Notes: a model not told the origin generated them from the sequence alone. DNA of 64,000 bases from Colwellia psychrerythraea (GCF_000764185.1 NZ_JQEC01000011.1:425616-489615), one strand, 5' to 3'; numbered from the stretch's first letter, positions 46,799 to 57,565 are shown. Made by a program: numbers and translations.

Positions 46799-46840
46799 GC
46801 CAAAAGTAATGCTTTTAAGTGAGTTTATTAGTGACTTTTG
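46799..46840. promoter_or_regulatory. Candidate operator dyad upstream of the efflux operon
   Basis: GCCAAAAGTAA (46799-46809) and TGACTTTTG (46832-46840) are separated by 22 nt, as at 42380-42423; flanks such as GTGCCAAAAGT and an inner TTTTAA are also shared. Distance to the adaptor start is about 57 bases, suited to activation of a promoter in 46743-46798. Confidence 0.6.
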
Positions 46841-46852
46841 ATCTTCAAACTA

Positions 46853-47203
46853 TCAAGCGTATAAATCGAGGTGATTAGGTTTATCGTTTTTCTGCTTAGT
46901 TTGCTTAGATTCTACAGCCTCTTTTTCAGTTTGCTGCTGAGTACTTTGTTGATGATCTTGTATTTCTTTATAGTTTTCTTGCTGTGCCTGTTTCTCTTGC
47001 TCACTTTCTTGCTTAGCATTCTGCTGACTGGAGTGGTATTGATCGTCTTCACTAGTAAAATAATACTCATGGTTTTCAAGATGGTCAGGGTCTTGACTCA
47101 GTTTACTGTTAGCCGCCTCTTTCAACAGCGCTTTAACCTTTAAGCTTGCCGGCTTAATGGGTACGGCGACTACACGTGTTAGCTGAGTAGTAAAAATTTC
47201 CAT
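46853..47203 (-). CDS. Low-complexity Gln/Glu/Lys-rich protein, unknown function
   Basis: A 116-residue protein: the first 35 residues look ordered (MEIFTTQLTRVVAVPIKPAS) and lack a signal peptide; residues about 55-110 are almost entirely Q, E, K, S, N and D. It is strongly hydrophilic and likely disordered or coiled-coil. AGGA stands about 8 nt before the ATG. It precedes the efflux operon on the same strand, but the dyad lies between them, so cotranscription is doubtful. No family recognised. Confidence 0.6.
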   Translation of the reverse strand: MEIFTTQLTRVVAVPIKPASLKVKALLKEAANSKLSQDPDHLENHEYYFTSEDDQYHSSQQNAKQESEQEKQAQQENYKEIQDHQQSTQQQTEKEAVESKQTKQKNDKPNHLDLYA

Positions 47204-47349
47204 CTATAAATCCTACAATTGTTTCAGTTAACTTGTTATTGATTAAGCTGCTAACGATACCTTTTTATCGACTATCTGCTAATAAGCTTTAATCAAATGA
47301 CTAACAAATTAAATCAACTAAAATACAACCTCCCTATAACTAGTTTAGC

Positions 47350-47413
47350 TAACCTGTACTCTGGATAATGAGTACTTTATGTTTAAGTAAAAACAATAAC
47401 TTACGATTATTTA
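47350..47413. repeat. Dispersed repeat, copy B (partner at 19187-19250)
   Basis: See copy A: shared core CTCTGGATAATGAGT and TAAGTAAAAA with a similar tail. This copy ends 8 bases from the stop codon of the EamA transporter gene. Confidence 0.75.
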
Positions 47414-47421
47414 AAATAAAT

Positions 47422-48354
47422 TTATTGAGCCTTTGATTGCTTAGCTTTAAAATCTACCTCACTAGCCTTGATAAAAAATGACAATACAGGTTTTTTAATT
47501 TGGCTAATAACATTGCCTAATACAACACATAATAAACCTACAGTTGAAAATACTGTCCATTGATAACTTTCGAATATGCTTGAAATAATTAAAGCCACTA
47601 TGGGGGTAATAACCAATAAATATGCCGCATTATTTGCCCCTATTCTATCAACCAATAATAAGTAAACGGTAAAACCAATAACAGATGCTGGTATTGCTAA
47701 GTAGGCAAGGCTTGCCACATAACGAGTATTAAATACAATCTCAAAACTAAGCTCTTTAAATAAAACAATGATTAATAAAGCAATACAGCCATAAACCATC
47801 GCATAGCTTGTTGCCGTAAAAGGCTGGATTTTATTTTGAGTATTACGAATACTGATCATGTTGCCAATTGAGAAACACCAAGTACCAGCCAGAGCATAGA
47901 ACATCCCCAAAAACACTTCTTCAGACCAACTTGTTGTTAATAAGTCGCCTGCAAATAAACTAGTGATACCGGTTAAACCGACCGCCACACCTAAGTAGAA
48001 GTTATTATTGACTTTAGTTCGATAAAGTATACGACCATGAATAGCATTTAAAATAGGAGCAGTAGCCATGATAACCGCAGTTAAACCACTAGCAATATAA
48101 AGTGTAGAACTATAAAAAAATAGAAAGTTACAACAAAATAAACATAAACCTTGCAGTGCAAAGTACTTTTGATCTTTCATACTGACGGATTGTAATTTAT
48201 GAAATAATTTTCCGATGACAAACATCACCACGGCAGCAAAGAGAAATCGATAAAAAATAGAAACTTCCATGGCTACGCTGCCATGCTGCCATTTGATTGC
48301 GATCCAAGAAAACCCCCAAACAAAAATCATTAATACATATAAAAAAGCCGTCAT
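47422..48354 (-). CDS. EamA-family (DMT) transporter
   Basis: A 310-residue inner-membrane protein of ten predicted helices in two EamA halves. The first opens FLYVLMIFVWGFSWIAIKWQ; the second contains GTWCFSIGNMISIRN. The C-terminal LLLVDRIGANNAAYLLVITPIVAL is the conserved end of the second half. Members export or import small metabolites; the substrate is not evident. It is divergent from an AraC regulator with 148 bases between, an arrangement usual for regulator and target. Confidence 0.92.
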   Translation of the reverse strand: MTAFLYVLMIFVWGFSWIAIKWQHGSVAMEVSIFYRFLFAAVVMFVIGKLFHKLQSVSMKDQKYFALQGLCLFCCNFLFFYSSTLYIASGLTAVIMATAPILNAIHGRILYRTKVNNNFYLGVAVGLTGITSLFAGDLLTTSWSEEVFLGMFYALAGTWCFSIGNMISIRNTQNKIQPFTATSYAMVYGCIALLIIVLFKELSFEIVFNTRYVASLAYLAIPASVIGFTVYLLLVDRIGANNAAYLLVITPIVALIISSIFESYQWTVFSTVGLLCVVLGNVISQIKKPVLSFFIKASEVDFKAKQSKAQ

Positions 48355-48502
48355 ATTTCACTAACCCAAACCCAAATTGAGCATTCATGATTAACTTTTA
48401 TAACAGAGAGTTCTGTCACAATCTTTAGCAAACTAACACAATATTGCGGTTATTTCTGTTAGGCGACTTGAGCCCATTATCGTTAACCGTTAGTGTTAGT
48501 GC

Positions 48503-49396
48503 ATGAACTCTGTTATTAAAAAAACTACTATTAATAATCCTATCAGTAAAAAAGTTATCAGCTTTGAGCATTCAAAAAAGATTTGTGTAAGAGAAAAGTC
48601 ATTAACACATAGTTTAACATGGGCACATTACCGTAATGAAAATGAGCAACTATCTTATGTAAATAATAAGCAACATACGCTAAGCATGTACTTAACGGGT
48701 GGTTACAATACTTTTAGAACCGATATTAATGCCAATAAAGGTGCGCCAGGTAAGTTTTGCTTAATGCCTAAAGGTGCTGATAGTCAATGGCAAGTAGGTG
48801 ATACACAAGAGTTTATGCACCTGTATTTTGATGATACTTATATCAAACGCTTAGCTTTAAGAGTATTTGATATAGACCCCCGTACAATTGACTTACCAGA
48901 GCTCACCTTTACTCAGGATTTAGGATTAGAGGCCTTATTTCGGCATAGTGTGGCAAGTGCTAACTGGCATATCAACGATATGCAGTTAGCGATGGAGCAA
49001 GTAACAGATACTATTTTAATTTCTATGTTGCAAAACATGGGCAATAAACAAATAAAATCACCATTAACAGGCGGTTTGTCTCCTAAAACTTGTTTTCTCG
49101 TTTGTGACTTCATACATGCAAACTATCAAAGACAAATATACTTATCTGAATTAGCTGATTTAGTTCAATTAAGCGAATTTCATTTTTGCAGAATGTTCAA
49201 AGAAAGTCTGGCACAAACACCACAAGAATATCTTACTCACATCAGGATAGAACATGTTAAACATGCCTTAATACATTCTAAATTGAAATTGGCAGACATT
49301 GCGCTTAATGTTGGTTTCTCGAACCAGAGTCATATGGGTAGGTACTTTAAAAAGCTAATAGGTGTATCTCCAAGAGAATTCCGCAGACTTGGATAA
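48503..49396 (+). CDS. AraC-family transcriptional regulator
   Basis: A 297-residue regulator with an N-terminal cupin-like ligand domain (about 40-170, including GKFCLMPKGADSQWQVGD) and the double helix-turn-helix at the C-terminus (about 195-297): IYLSELADLVQLSEFHFCRM, then IALNVGFSNQSHMGRYFKKL with the conserved GVSPREFR end. The divergent EamA transporter gene is the likely target. Ligand unknown. Confidence 0.94.
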   Translation: MNSVIKKTTINNPISKKVISFEHSKKICVREKSLTHSLTWAHYRNENEQLSYVNNKQHTLSMYLTGGYNTFRTDINANKGAPGKFCLMPKGADSQWQVGDTQEFMHLYFDDTYIKRLALRVFDIDPRTIDLPELTFTQDLGLEALFRHSVASANWHINDMQLAMEQVTDTILISMLQNMGNKQIKSPLTGGLSPKTCFLVCDFIHANYQRQIYLSELADLVQLSEFHFCRMFKESLAQTPQEYLTHIRIEHVKHALIHSKLKLADIALNVGFSNQSHMGRYFKKLIGVSPREFRRLG

Positions 49397-49823
49397 CCGT
49401 TTCCCCCTAGGAATCTAGGTTTGCACGGAAATTTATTTTCCAACAAAAAGTAACGTAGATCAGCATAATAAGTAATTGTTCAATTAAATAACTGCGCGCC
49501 CTATGGCAAGAGCAACATAAACACTCTATGGAAAGAGAAAATTATTATAAGTCCATGGCTTTAATGAGAGCGGCTAGATTATTTACTTGCGGGATGGTAT
49601 TGAGCGTTTAACAAACATTAACTGATTTACCAGTATCACTGCAGTGCCATAACTTCGGTAAAATTAGATATAACAAATCGTAATTAAAAATAATTATTTA
49701 TTACTTGCAGCCATCGTCATTAAGCAGTAGTGTAAATAACATCAAAACAAATTATTAATCTTCTGCTAATTTCATAGTACATATAATTAACAGAAAACGA
49801 CTTACTAAAAGAGAATTTAAAAA
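49397..49823. other. Intergenic region upstream of the his leader
   Basis: A small CCTAG-GAAT-CTAGG hairpin at 49406-49419 is close to the AraC stop. A 27-codon frame at about 49528-49611 (MERENYYKSMALMRAA...) lacks a ribosome-binding site and is not called. The his promoter must lie in the last 150 bases; I do not see convincing boxes. Confidence 0.4.
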
Positions 49824-49871
49824 ATGATTATTAACCTGAATCGCCGACATCATCACCATCACTACGATTAG
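49824..49871 (+). CDS. hisL: Histidine operon leader peptide HisL
   Basis: The ATG at 49824 encodes MIINLNRRHHHHHYD and stops at 49869-49871. Five consecutive His codons are the sensor of attenuation: when charged tRNA-His is scarce the ribosome stalls here and the downstream terminator does not form. E. coli HisL has seven His codons. Position 215 bases before hisG is as expected. Confidence 0.95.
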   Translation: MIINLNRRHHHHHYD

Positions 49872-49898
49872 CCCGTTCAGGTTTACTTTATAAGTAAG

Positions 49899-49927
49899 CC
49901 ACTGAAGGGCAATTGGCCTTTCAGTGG
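49899..49927 (+). promoter_or_regulatory. Leader-RNA hairpin between hisL and the attenuator
   Basis: CCACTGAAGGGC pairs with GGCCTTTCAGTGG (with a G.U) around a short A/T loop. It may be the pause hairpin or part of the alternative fold of the leader; TTTAAAAAAA follows, which is not a terminator T-run. Confidence 0.6.
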
Positions 49928-49976
49928 TTTAAAAAAAGCATAATACACTCTCTTAATAGAAGTAACTGTAATTGCT

Positions 49977-50016
49977 AAACCCCCGAAAGAGTCACGACTC
50001 TCTCGGGGGTTTTTCG
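49977..50016 (+). terminator. His operon attenuator
   Basis: AACCCCCG and CGGGGGTT form the lower stem, with AGAGT/ACTCT in the upper stem, followed by TTTTT. It stands between hisL and hisG, 70 bases before the hisG start, and is the expected attenuator terminator. Confidence 0.93.
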
Positions 50017-50085
50017 CATTTTAGCGAACAAGAAATTGTATATACATGACAAACTTTAAGATTAAAAACGATAGGAATTAACATT

Positions 50086-50988
50086 ATGAGCACATCAGAG
50101 CCACGTTTACGCATCGCCATGCAAAAGTCAGGTCGCCTAAGTGATGACACCCAGAAACTACTTAAGCTTTGTGGGTTAAAGTTAAATTTGAGCGATAGAA
50201 GGTTATTAGCGCACGTAAGCAATATGCCTATTGATATCATGCGTGTTCGCAGTAGCGATATTCCTGGTTTAGTTATGGACGGTGTTTGTGACTTAGGCAT
50301 TGTTGGTGATAATACTCTTGAAGAAGAAGAGTTAGATCGTCAATTAAAAGGCAATAAGTCTGAGTACATTCGCACTACCACATTAGATTTTGGCGGTTGT
50401 CGATTTTCTATAGCAATGCCTGAAGAGTTTGAATACACCGGTTTAGACTGTTTAAACGGCTTACGTTTTGCGACAACATACCCACAGTTATTAAATCGTT
50501 TTGCTAAAGCTAATGGCATTAACGTTGAGTTTTGTTTATTAAAAGGCTCGGTTGAAGTAGCACCTAGGGTTGGCTTAGCGGATGGTATTTGTGACTTAGT
50601 TTCTACTGGCGCAACGCTTGAAGCTAACGGCTTAAAAGAAGTGGCTGAAGTTTTCCGTTCAAAAGCGTCATTGATCCAACGAGCAGATTCATTAGGTGCA
50701 GAAAAACAAGCTATTTTAGATACGTTATTACCACGTATTCACGGTGTAATTAAAGCAAAAGAAAGCAAATACATCATGTTGCACGCACCCAAAGATAAAG
50801 TAGCCGAAGTCAGCAAGTTAATGCCAGGCACAGAAACCCCCACTGTTTTACCCCTTGCAGGACGTGACGATATGGTTGCTGTACACGTAGTGGCAACAGA
50901 AACATTCTTTTGGGAAACCATGGAACAATTGAAAGCCTTGGGTTGTCACTCTATCCTAGTTATGCCAATAGAGAAAATGATGGGCTAA
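50086..50988 (+). CDS. hisG: ATP phosphoribosyltransferase, long form
   Basis: First step of histidine synthesis (ATP + PRPP). The 300-residue length and C-terminal domain (about 225-300, with [18 protein letters not shown]) mark the long, hexameric form, which is feedback-inhibited by histidine. Conserved parts are [13 protein letters not shown] at the N-terminus, [15 protein letters not shown] and the PRPP loop [18 protein letters not shown] (about 164-181). Under HisL attenuation. The 155-base gap to hisD is unusually large for this operon and contains a palindromic element. Confidence 0.97.
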   Translation: MSTSEPRLRIAMQKSGRLSDDTQKLLKLCGLKLNLSDRRLLAHVSNMPIDIMRVRSSDIPGLVMDGVCDLGIVGDNTLEEEELDRQLKGNKSEYIRTTTLDFGGCRFSIAMPEEFEYTGLDCLNGLRFATTYPQLLNRFAKANGINVEFCLLKGSVEVAPRVGLADGICDLVSTGATLEANGLKEVAEVFRSKASLIQRADSLGAEKQAILDTLLPRIHGVIKAKESKYIMLHAPKDKVAEVSKLMPGTETPTVLPLAGRDDMVAVHVVATETFFWETMEQLKALGCHSILVMPIEKMMG

Positions 50989-51004
50989 ATTCACTTACCT
51001 CATT

Positions 51005-51088
51005 GCTAGTAGGCGCAAGTTCAGCATCAAAAGTACTCACTGACTAAAGTCAGCTCCGTGCTACTTCTTTGCTCTTACATCTACTAGC
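51005..51088. repeat. Palindromic element between hisG and hisD
   Basis: Outer arms GCTAGTAG (51005-51012) and CTACTAGC (51081-51088) are perfect inverted repeats. Inside are AAGTA/TACTT and a central TGAC-TAAA-GTCA hairpin, giving a nested 84-base palindromic structure. No T-run follows. It resembles extragenic palindromic repeats that modulate mRNA stability or expression between operon genes. Confidence 0.6.
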
Positions 51089-51143
51089 TACGGTCTAAGA
51101 GAATTACATTGAATATTGAGAATATTAATACCGAGAAAGAATT

Positions 51144-52448
51144 ATGATTAATCAACTAATCAATTGGCAGGAATTGTCAGAGCAGCAAAAAAAATCTGCG
51201 CTTGCCCGACCTGCAATAGCAGATAGCGCTTTATTATCAACGCAAGTTGCTAACATCTTATCGCAAGTTAAAAGCCAAGGTGACAAAGCAATATTTGCTT
51301 TAACCGAGCAATTTGATGGTATAGCGCTAGACACTTTAAAGGTGAGCCAAGAACAAGTTGCGCAAGCCAAGTTAGCCTTATCAGCTAAGCGTTTAAAAGC
51401 AATCAACACCGCATATCAACAAATTAGGGCATTTCATAGCGCACAACAGCCAACGGATATAACGGTTGAAACGACCCCTGGCGTTAAGTGCACATTGAAA
51501 ACTGAAGCAATTGAAAGTGTCGGTTTATATATTCCGGCTGGTTCAGCGCCATTGCCTTCAACTGTATTGATGTTAGGTATTCCTGCTCAGCTTACTGGGT
51601 GTCAGCGCACAGCACTTGTTTGTCCACCAGATAAAAATGGCCAATTAGCTAATGAAGTATTAGTAGCGGCTGATCTTTGTGGTATTAGTGAAATATACAC
51701 AGTCGGTGGTGCCCAAGCCATTGCTGCTCTTGCTTATGGTACGCAAACTATTGCACCGGTAAATAAAGTCTTTGGTCCTGGTAATCGCTATGTTACTGAA
51801 GCAAAAACCCAACTATCACAACAAGTTGCTGGTTTTGCTATTGATATGCCTGCAGGTCCTTCTGAAGTACTAGTTATTGCAGATAAACAAGCAAATCCGG
51901 CATTTATTGCCGCTGATTTATTATCACAAGCCGAGCACGGCGTCGACAGTCAAGTAATACTGCTAAGTGATAATGAGTCTTTAATCTCGCAAGTGTCCGC
52001 CGAGCTTGAAAAACAAGTTGCGGTATTGTCTCGACGTGAAATTGCCGAAAAAGCCTTAACTCAGTCTCGGTTAATTTTAACCAAAGACTTAACTCAAGCT
52101 GTGCAAGTATCAAATGAATACGGACCAGAGCACTTGATCATTCAAACTGAAGATGCACCAACGTTACTAAATAGCTTACGAAATGCAGGTTCAATTTTTG
52201 TCGGTGCCTACACCCCAGAATCTGCAGGTGATTATGCCAGCGGCACTAACCACGTTTTACCGACTTATGGTTATTCAAAAGTGATATCAAGCTTATCACT
52301 GGCTGATTTTTCTCGTCGCTATACAGTACAAGAAATAACTAAATCAGGTTTGACCAGTTTAGCTGAGTGTATTATTGAGCTAACCGATGCCGAAGGTTTA
52401 GATGCACACCAACGTGCTGTTACTATTCGCTTAGAGGAAGGGGTTTAA
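51144..52448 (+). CDS. hisD: Histidinol dehydrogenase
   Basis: Zinc enzyme of 434 residues that oxidises L-histidinol to histidine in two NAD-dependent steps. Motifs: VGLYIPAGSAPLPSTVLMLG, VGGAQAIAALAYGT, VFGPGNRYVTEAK, IDMPAGPSEVLVIAD and the catalytic DLLSQAEHGVDSQ and EYGPEHLI pieces. The stop is two bases from the hisC start, so translation is probably coupled. Confidence 0.98.
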   Translation: MINQLINWQELSEQQKKSALARPAIADSALLSTQVANILSQVKSQGDKAIFALTEQFDGIALDTLKVSQEQVAQAKLALSAKRLKAINTAYQQIRAFHSAQQPTDITVETTPGVKCTLKTEAIESVGLYIPAGSAPLPSTVLMLGIPAQLTGCQRTALVCPPDKNGQLANEVLVAADLCGISEIYTVGGAQAIAALAYGTQTIAPVNKVFGPGNRYVTEAKTQLSQQVAGFAIDMPAGPSEVLVIADKQANPAFIAADLLSQAEHGVDSQVILLSDNESLISQVSAELEKQVAVLSRREIAEKALTQSRLILTKDLTQAVQVSNEYGPEHLIIQTEDAPTLLNSLRNAGSIFVGAYTPESAGDYASGTNHVLPTYGYSKVISSLSLADFSRRYTVQEITKSGLTSLAECIIELTDAEGLDAHQRAVTIRLEEGV

Positions 52449-52450
52449 GC

Positions 52451-53548
52451 ATGAGTGAACAAGCTTTAACTACCGCCGAACAATTAGCTCGGCAAGAATT
52501 AATCGCTATGGTGCCTTATCAGTCGGCTCGACGTCTATTTTCTAGCGCTGATGCCCAAGAAGATAAGATATGGCTGAACGCAAATGAAGCACCGGGCAAC
52601 GGTCAATATCAGTTATCGGCGACAAATATCAATCGCTATCCTGATTTTCAGCCCGATAGCTTAATCTCCGCCTATAGCGAATATTCAGGCTTAACAAAAG
52701 ATAAAGTTTTGGCAACTCGAGGTGCCGATGAAGGCATAGAGCTTATCATTCGCAGTTTTTGTAAAGCATACCAAGACAGTATTTTAATATGTCCACCAAC
52801 TTATGGTATGTACGCCATTAGTGCCGAAAATCACGGTGCAGCTGTTGTTAAAGTACCGCTTCACTCTGCTGATTTAACCCTAGATTTAGACGGATTAAAG
52901 CAGCAAGTTGGCAAGGTGAAAGTTGTCTTTTTATGTTCACCGGGCAATCCAACAGGTAACTTATTACCACAAGAACAAATTATTGCTGCGATAAAGCTTT
53001 TTAAAGGTAGTGCCATGGTGGTGGTTGATGAAGCTTATATAGAATTCAGCCCTGAATATTCTTGCGCCAAGCTGTTAAGCGATTTTGATAATGTCATTGT
53101 GCTAAGAACCTTATCTAAAGCTTTTGCTTTAGCTGGTCTGCGTTGTGGCTTTACCTTAGCAAACAATGACGTTATTACTTTGCTAAGTAAGGTTATTGCC
53201 CCCTACCCTATTTCTGCACCCGTTGCACAAATCGCTAGCCAAGTATTGACTAACGATTTAGCCATAATGCAAACCAGAGTAAAGCAAACTAATGTATTTC
53301 GTGAGCAATTAAGTACTTGGCTTAGCCAACAAAACTGGTGCAGTCATGTATTTACCAGTGATGCAAATTTTGTATTGTTTCGTTGTACTAGCAACGAGGA
53401 TAAAGCCCGAGTATTTAATTTGTTACTTGAAAACAACATATTGATTCGAGATCAGTCTAAACAACAACAGCTTGAAAACTGTCTTCGTATTAGCGTTGGC
53501 AGTGAAACAGAATTAACACAGCTAAAGAAATTGTTAGAGACACTATAA
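52451..53548 (+). CDS. hisC: Histidinol-phosphate aminotransferase
   Basis: PLP enzyme of 365 residues, fold type I. The gene begins two bases after hisD. WLNANEAPGN is the substrate segment, TRGADEGIELIIRSF the early PLP site, CSPGNPTGN the conserved Asn region, VVVDEAYIEFSP the Asp/Tyr pair and RTLSKAFALAGLRCGF contains the PLP-binding Lys (about residue 224). Confidence 0.97.
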   Translation: MSEQALTTAEQLARQELIAMVPYQSARRLFSSADAQEDKIWLNANEAPGNGQYQLSATNINRYPDFQPDSLISAYSEYSGLTKDKVLATRGADEGIELIIRSFCKAYQDSILICPPTYGMYAISAENHGAAVVKVPLHSADLTLDLDGLKQQVGKVKVVFLCSPGNPTGNLLPQEQIIAAIKLFKGSAMVVVDEAYIEFSPEYSCAKLLSDFDNVIVLRTLSKAFALAGLRCGFTLANNDVITLLSKVIAPYPISAPVAQIASQVLTNDLAIMQTRVKQTNVFREQLSTWLSQQNWCSHVFTSDANFVLFRCTSNEDKARVFNLLLENNILIRDQSKQQQLENCLRISVGSETELTQLKKLLETL

Positions 53549-53575
53549 GTAAATTAAGCGCTGCACTGTCGCTAG

Positions 53576-54687
<1,112 letters not shown>

Positions 54688-54688
<1 letters not shown>

Positions 54689-55377
54689 TGTTAGAAATGA
54701 TGACAAAGAAAAAAACAGCTGGACTGAACGTTATTGTTGATACTGGTTGTGCAAATTTAGCGTCAGTTAAATTTGCCGTTGAACGCTTAGGTTATCAAGT
54801 AACCGTCAGTGATGATGTAGAGCTAATTCAGCAAGCTGATAAAGTAATATTGCCTGGTGTTGGCAGTGCTAAGCACGCTATGGCTAATATTAAAGCTAAA
54901 AATTTGGTGACTGTATTACAAAACCTCACTCAGCCAGTACTTGGCTTTTGTTTGGGTATGCAGTTAATGACAGAGTCTTCAACCGAAGGTAAACAAACTT
55001 CAACTGAGGGTGGTAATTCTGAGGACGTTTATTGCTTAAAGCTAATACCCACCAAAGTAGAGCCATTAAAAGCACATGAAAATCGCCTGCCGCACATGGG
55101 TTGGAATACATTAACCCATGTAAGTAACCATCCAATATTTAACGATATTGCTGTAGGTGATTATTTTTATTTTGTTCATAGCTTTGCTGCACCGGTAAGT
55201 AAATACACTATTGCCAGTTGTGAATACGGTAGTACTTTCTCAGCGGCTATTGCCAAAGACAATTTTATTGGCTGTCAATTCCACCCTGAACGTTCAAGCA
55301 CTTTAGGCAGTAAAATAATCCTAAATTTTCTAGAATTAGATTCTACAGAACTTAATCAGGAGCAAGTAAAGTTATGA
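54688..55377 (+). CDS. hisH: Imidazole glycerol phosphate synthase, glutaminase subunit
   Basis: Class I glutamine amidotransferase of 229 residues that feeds ammonia to HisF. The catalytic Cys is in LGFCLGMQLM (about residue 92), His and Glu in CQFHPERS (about 205). The start overlaps the hisB stop; ATGs four and five codons later are alternatives because the family start (NVIVDTGCANLASVKFA) lies at about residue 14. It overlaps hisA by 4 bases. Confidence 0.96.
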
Positions 55378-56129
55378 TGATCCCAGCAATTGACTTGATT
55401 AATGGCCAAGTGGTGCGTTTGTATCAAGGCGACTATAACCAAAAAACCAACTATGAATACACTGTGCAAGAACGTCAACAGGCTTATGCTGAGTCAGGCG
55501 CTACTGTTATGCACTTTGTTGATTTAGATGGCGCAAAAGACAGTACCAAGCGTCAACTTGAAACATTAAAAACTGTTGTTAAACATCCTTCAATGATCAT
55601 CCAAGTGGGTGGCGGCATACGTTGTGAAGATGATGTAAAGCAGCTATTAGCATTAGGCGCAGACCGTGTTGTTATTGGCAGTTTAGCTATCAAGCAACCA
55701 GAGCTAGTAACTGAGTGGCTTAGAACTTACGGCTGTGAAAAGATAGTTTTAGCACTTGATATTAAAATTGATGCGCAGGGTAATAAAACTCTACCAACCC
55801 ATGGCTGGATTGAAGATAGTGGCGTAAATCTAGAAGACTTACTAGCTCAATATCAAGATGCTGGTATTAAGCACGTATTGTGCACCGACATTAGTAAAGA
55901 CGGTACCTTAACCGGCACTAATGTTGATTTATATGCAGAAGTTTGTGCCAAGTATCCAGAGATTGATTGGCAAGCATCGGGCGGTATTGGCAGCTTAGAC
56001 GATATTAAAGCGTTAATTCCAACCGGTGTCAGTGGCGTTATATTAGGTCGTTCACTACTTGAAGGTAAGTTTACCCTTGAAGAAGCTATTGCCTGCTGGC
56101 CAAAAGTGGAGAAAGCGAATGTTAGCTAG
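55374..56129 (+). CDS. hisA: ProFAR isomerase
   Basis: A (beta/alpha)8 barrel isomerase of 251 residues. [20 protein letters not shown] has the catalytic Asp near the N-terminus; the second catalytic Asp is in [14 protein letters not shown] (about residue 170). Phosphate-binding GGGIR and GGIGSLDD are present. It overlaps hisH by 4 bases and hisF by 11. Confidence 0.97.
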   Translation: MMIPAIDLINGQVVRLYQGDYNQKTNYEYTVQERQQAYAESGATVMHFVDLDGAKDSTKRQLETLKTVVKHPSMIIQVGGGIRCEDDVKQLLALGADRVVIGSLAIKQPELVTEWLRTYGCEKIVLALDIKIDAQGNKTLPTHGWIEDSGVNLEDLLAQYQDAGIKHVLCTDISKDGTLTGTNVDLYAEVCAKYPEIDWQASGGIGSLDDIKALIPTGVSGVILGRSLLEGKFTLEEAIACWPKVEKANVS

Positions 56130-56907
56130 AAGAATAATCCCTTGTTTAGACGTACGAGATGGCAAAGTCGTCAAAGGGGTGCAGTTTAGAAATCACGAAA
56201 TTATTGGCGATATAGTTCCTCTTGCACAAAAATATGCAGAAGCAGGTGCTGATGAGCTGGTCTTTTACGATATTACCGCAAGCTCAGATGGCCGAGTGGT
56301 CGACAAAAGCTGGGTAAGTCGCATTGCCGAAGTTATTGATATTCCCTTCTGTGTCGCTGGTGGTATTAAAAGTGAAGCAGATGCTAAAGAAATACTAATG
56401 ATGGGCGCAGATAAAATTAGCATCAACTCCCCTGCCCTGAGAGATCCTGAACTTATTACTCGTCTAGCCGATGTTTTTGGCCAACAGTGCATTGTGGTTG
56501 GTATTGATAGCTTTTATAACAAAGATGCTAATAATGGCAAAGGCGAATACCAGGTTTACCAATTTACCGGCGACGAAAAGCGTACTCAGCAAACAGGCTG
56601 GACTACCTTTGACTGGATTAAAAAAGTAGTCAGCCTAGGCGCAGGTGAAATAGTGTTAAATTGCATGAACCAAGATGGTGTACGTCAAGGTTACGATATA
56701 GAGCAGTTAAAACAAGCCAGAGCCGCATGTAAGGTACCCTTAATCGCCTCAGGTGGTGCGGGTACAATGGAGCATTTTAGTGATGTCTACCAACAAGCCG
56801 ATGTTGACGGAGCACTAGCCGCATCCGTTTTTCATAAAGGTGTTATTGCGATTAAAGATTTGAAAAGTTATTTAAAAGACCAAAATATTGAGGTGAGACC
56901 ATGTTAA
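56119..56907 (+). CDS. hisF: Imidazole glycerol phosphate synthase, cyclase subunit
   Basis: Barrel partner of HisH, 262 residues from the ATG at 56119, which has GGAG 8 nt upstream and gives the invariant N-terminus [20 protein letters not shown]. An upstream in-frame ATG at 56059 would add 20 residues inside hisA and is rejected. Catalytic Asp11 (CLDV) and Asp131-type [10 protein letters not shown] are present; AGGIKS and ASGGAGT bind phosphate. Overlaps hisI by 7 bases. Confidence 0.97.
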   Translation: MLARRIIPCLDVRDGKVVKGVQFRNHEIIGDIVPLAQKYAEAGADELVFYDITASSDGRVVDKSWVSRIAEVIDIPFCVAGGIKSEADAKEILMMGADKISINSPALRDPELITRLADVFGQQCIVVGIDSFYNKDANNGKGEYQVYQFTGDEKRTQQTGWTTFDWIKKVVSLGAGEIVLNCMNQDGVRQGYDIEQLKQARAACKVPLIASGGAGTMEHFSDVYQQADVDGALAASVFHKGVIAIKDLKSYLKDQNIEVRPC

Positions 56908-57521
56908 TAAATAAAGACAACATTAATGAGTTAGCGTGGCAGAAAATGCATAACCTTATTCCTGCCATTATTCAACATGCCGCAACGGGTGCAGTATTAA
57001 TGCAAGGCTATATGAATCAAGCTTCATTAGCAGCAACACTTGAAACAGGTAAAGCCACTTTTTTCAGCCGTTCTAAACAAGCATTGTGGGTTAAAGGCGA
57101 AACTTCTGGCAATTACCTAGAAGTGCAGCAAGTACTAACTGATTGTGATAACGACAGTTTACTTATTGCTTGCCTACCTATTGGCCCAAGTTGCCACCTA
57201 GGTACTGAGTCTTGCTTCCCTGAACAAAAACTAACTCAACAAAACTTTCTCAGCCAGCTTGAACAAGTTATTGATAGTCGGAAAAATGATGATCCAAAAG
57301 AGAGTTATACCGCGCACTTATTCTCTCGTGGCACCACTAAAATGGCGCAAAAAGTGGGTGAAGAAGGGGTTGAAGTTGCACTTGCTGCTGTGGCTGAAAC
57401 TAAAGAGGACTTGTTAGGTGAATGCGCTGACTTATTCTATCACACTTTAGTATTACTTGCTGATCAAAAAATAGAACTCAATGAAGTCATGGCAGTATTG
57501 CAAGAGCGCCATAACAAATAG
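56901..57521 (+). CDS. hisI: Bifunctional phosphoribosyl-AMP cyclohydrolase / phosphoribosyl-ATP pyrophosphatase
   Basis: A 206-residue HisIE fusion. The cyclohydrolase (about 1-115) has [14 protein letters not shown], then [16 protein letters not shown] and zinc ligands in [11 protein letters not shown] and [12 protein letters not shown]. The pyrophosphatase (about 120-206) has [20 protein letters not shown] and EAVE-type EGVEVALAA with ECADLFYH. Last gene of the operon, followed by a hairpin. Confidence 0.97.
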   Translation: MLINKDNINELAWQKMHNLIPAIIQHAATGAVLMQGYMNQASLAATLETGKATFFSRSKQALWVKGETSGNYLEVQQVLTDCDNDSLLIACLPIGPSCHLGTESCFPEQKLTQQNFLSQLEQVIDSRKNDDPKESYTAHLFSRGTTKMAQKVGEEGVEVALAAVAETKEDLLGECADLFYHTLVLLADQKIELNEVMAVLQERHNK

Positions 57522-57565
57522 TCTGCCCCTATTTTGAACGTTTAAACTACTTTGCTAAATAACAA

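Noticed and set aside
46871..47143. 90-codon hydrophobic plus-strand frame opposite the Gln-rich gene
   Set aside because: Its Leu/Phe richness is the complement of Gln/Lys/Glu codons on the other strand; no start signals.
49528..49611. 27-codon frame before the his leader
   Set aside because: No ribosome-binding site, no recognisable similarity, too short to support.
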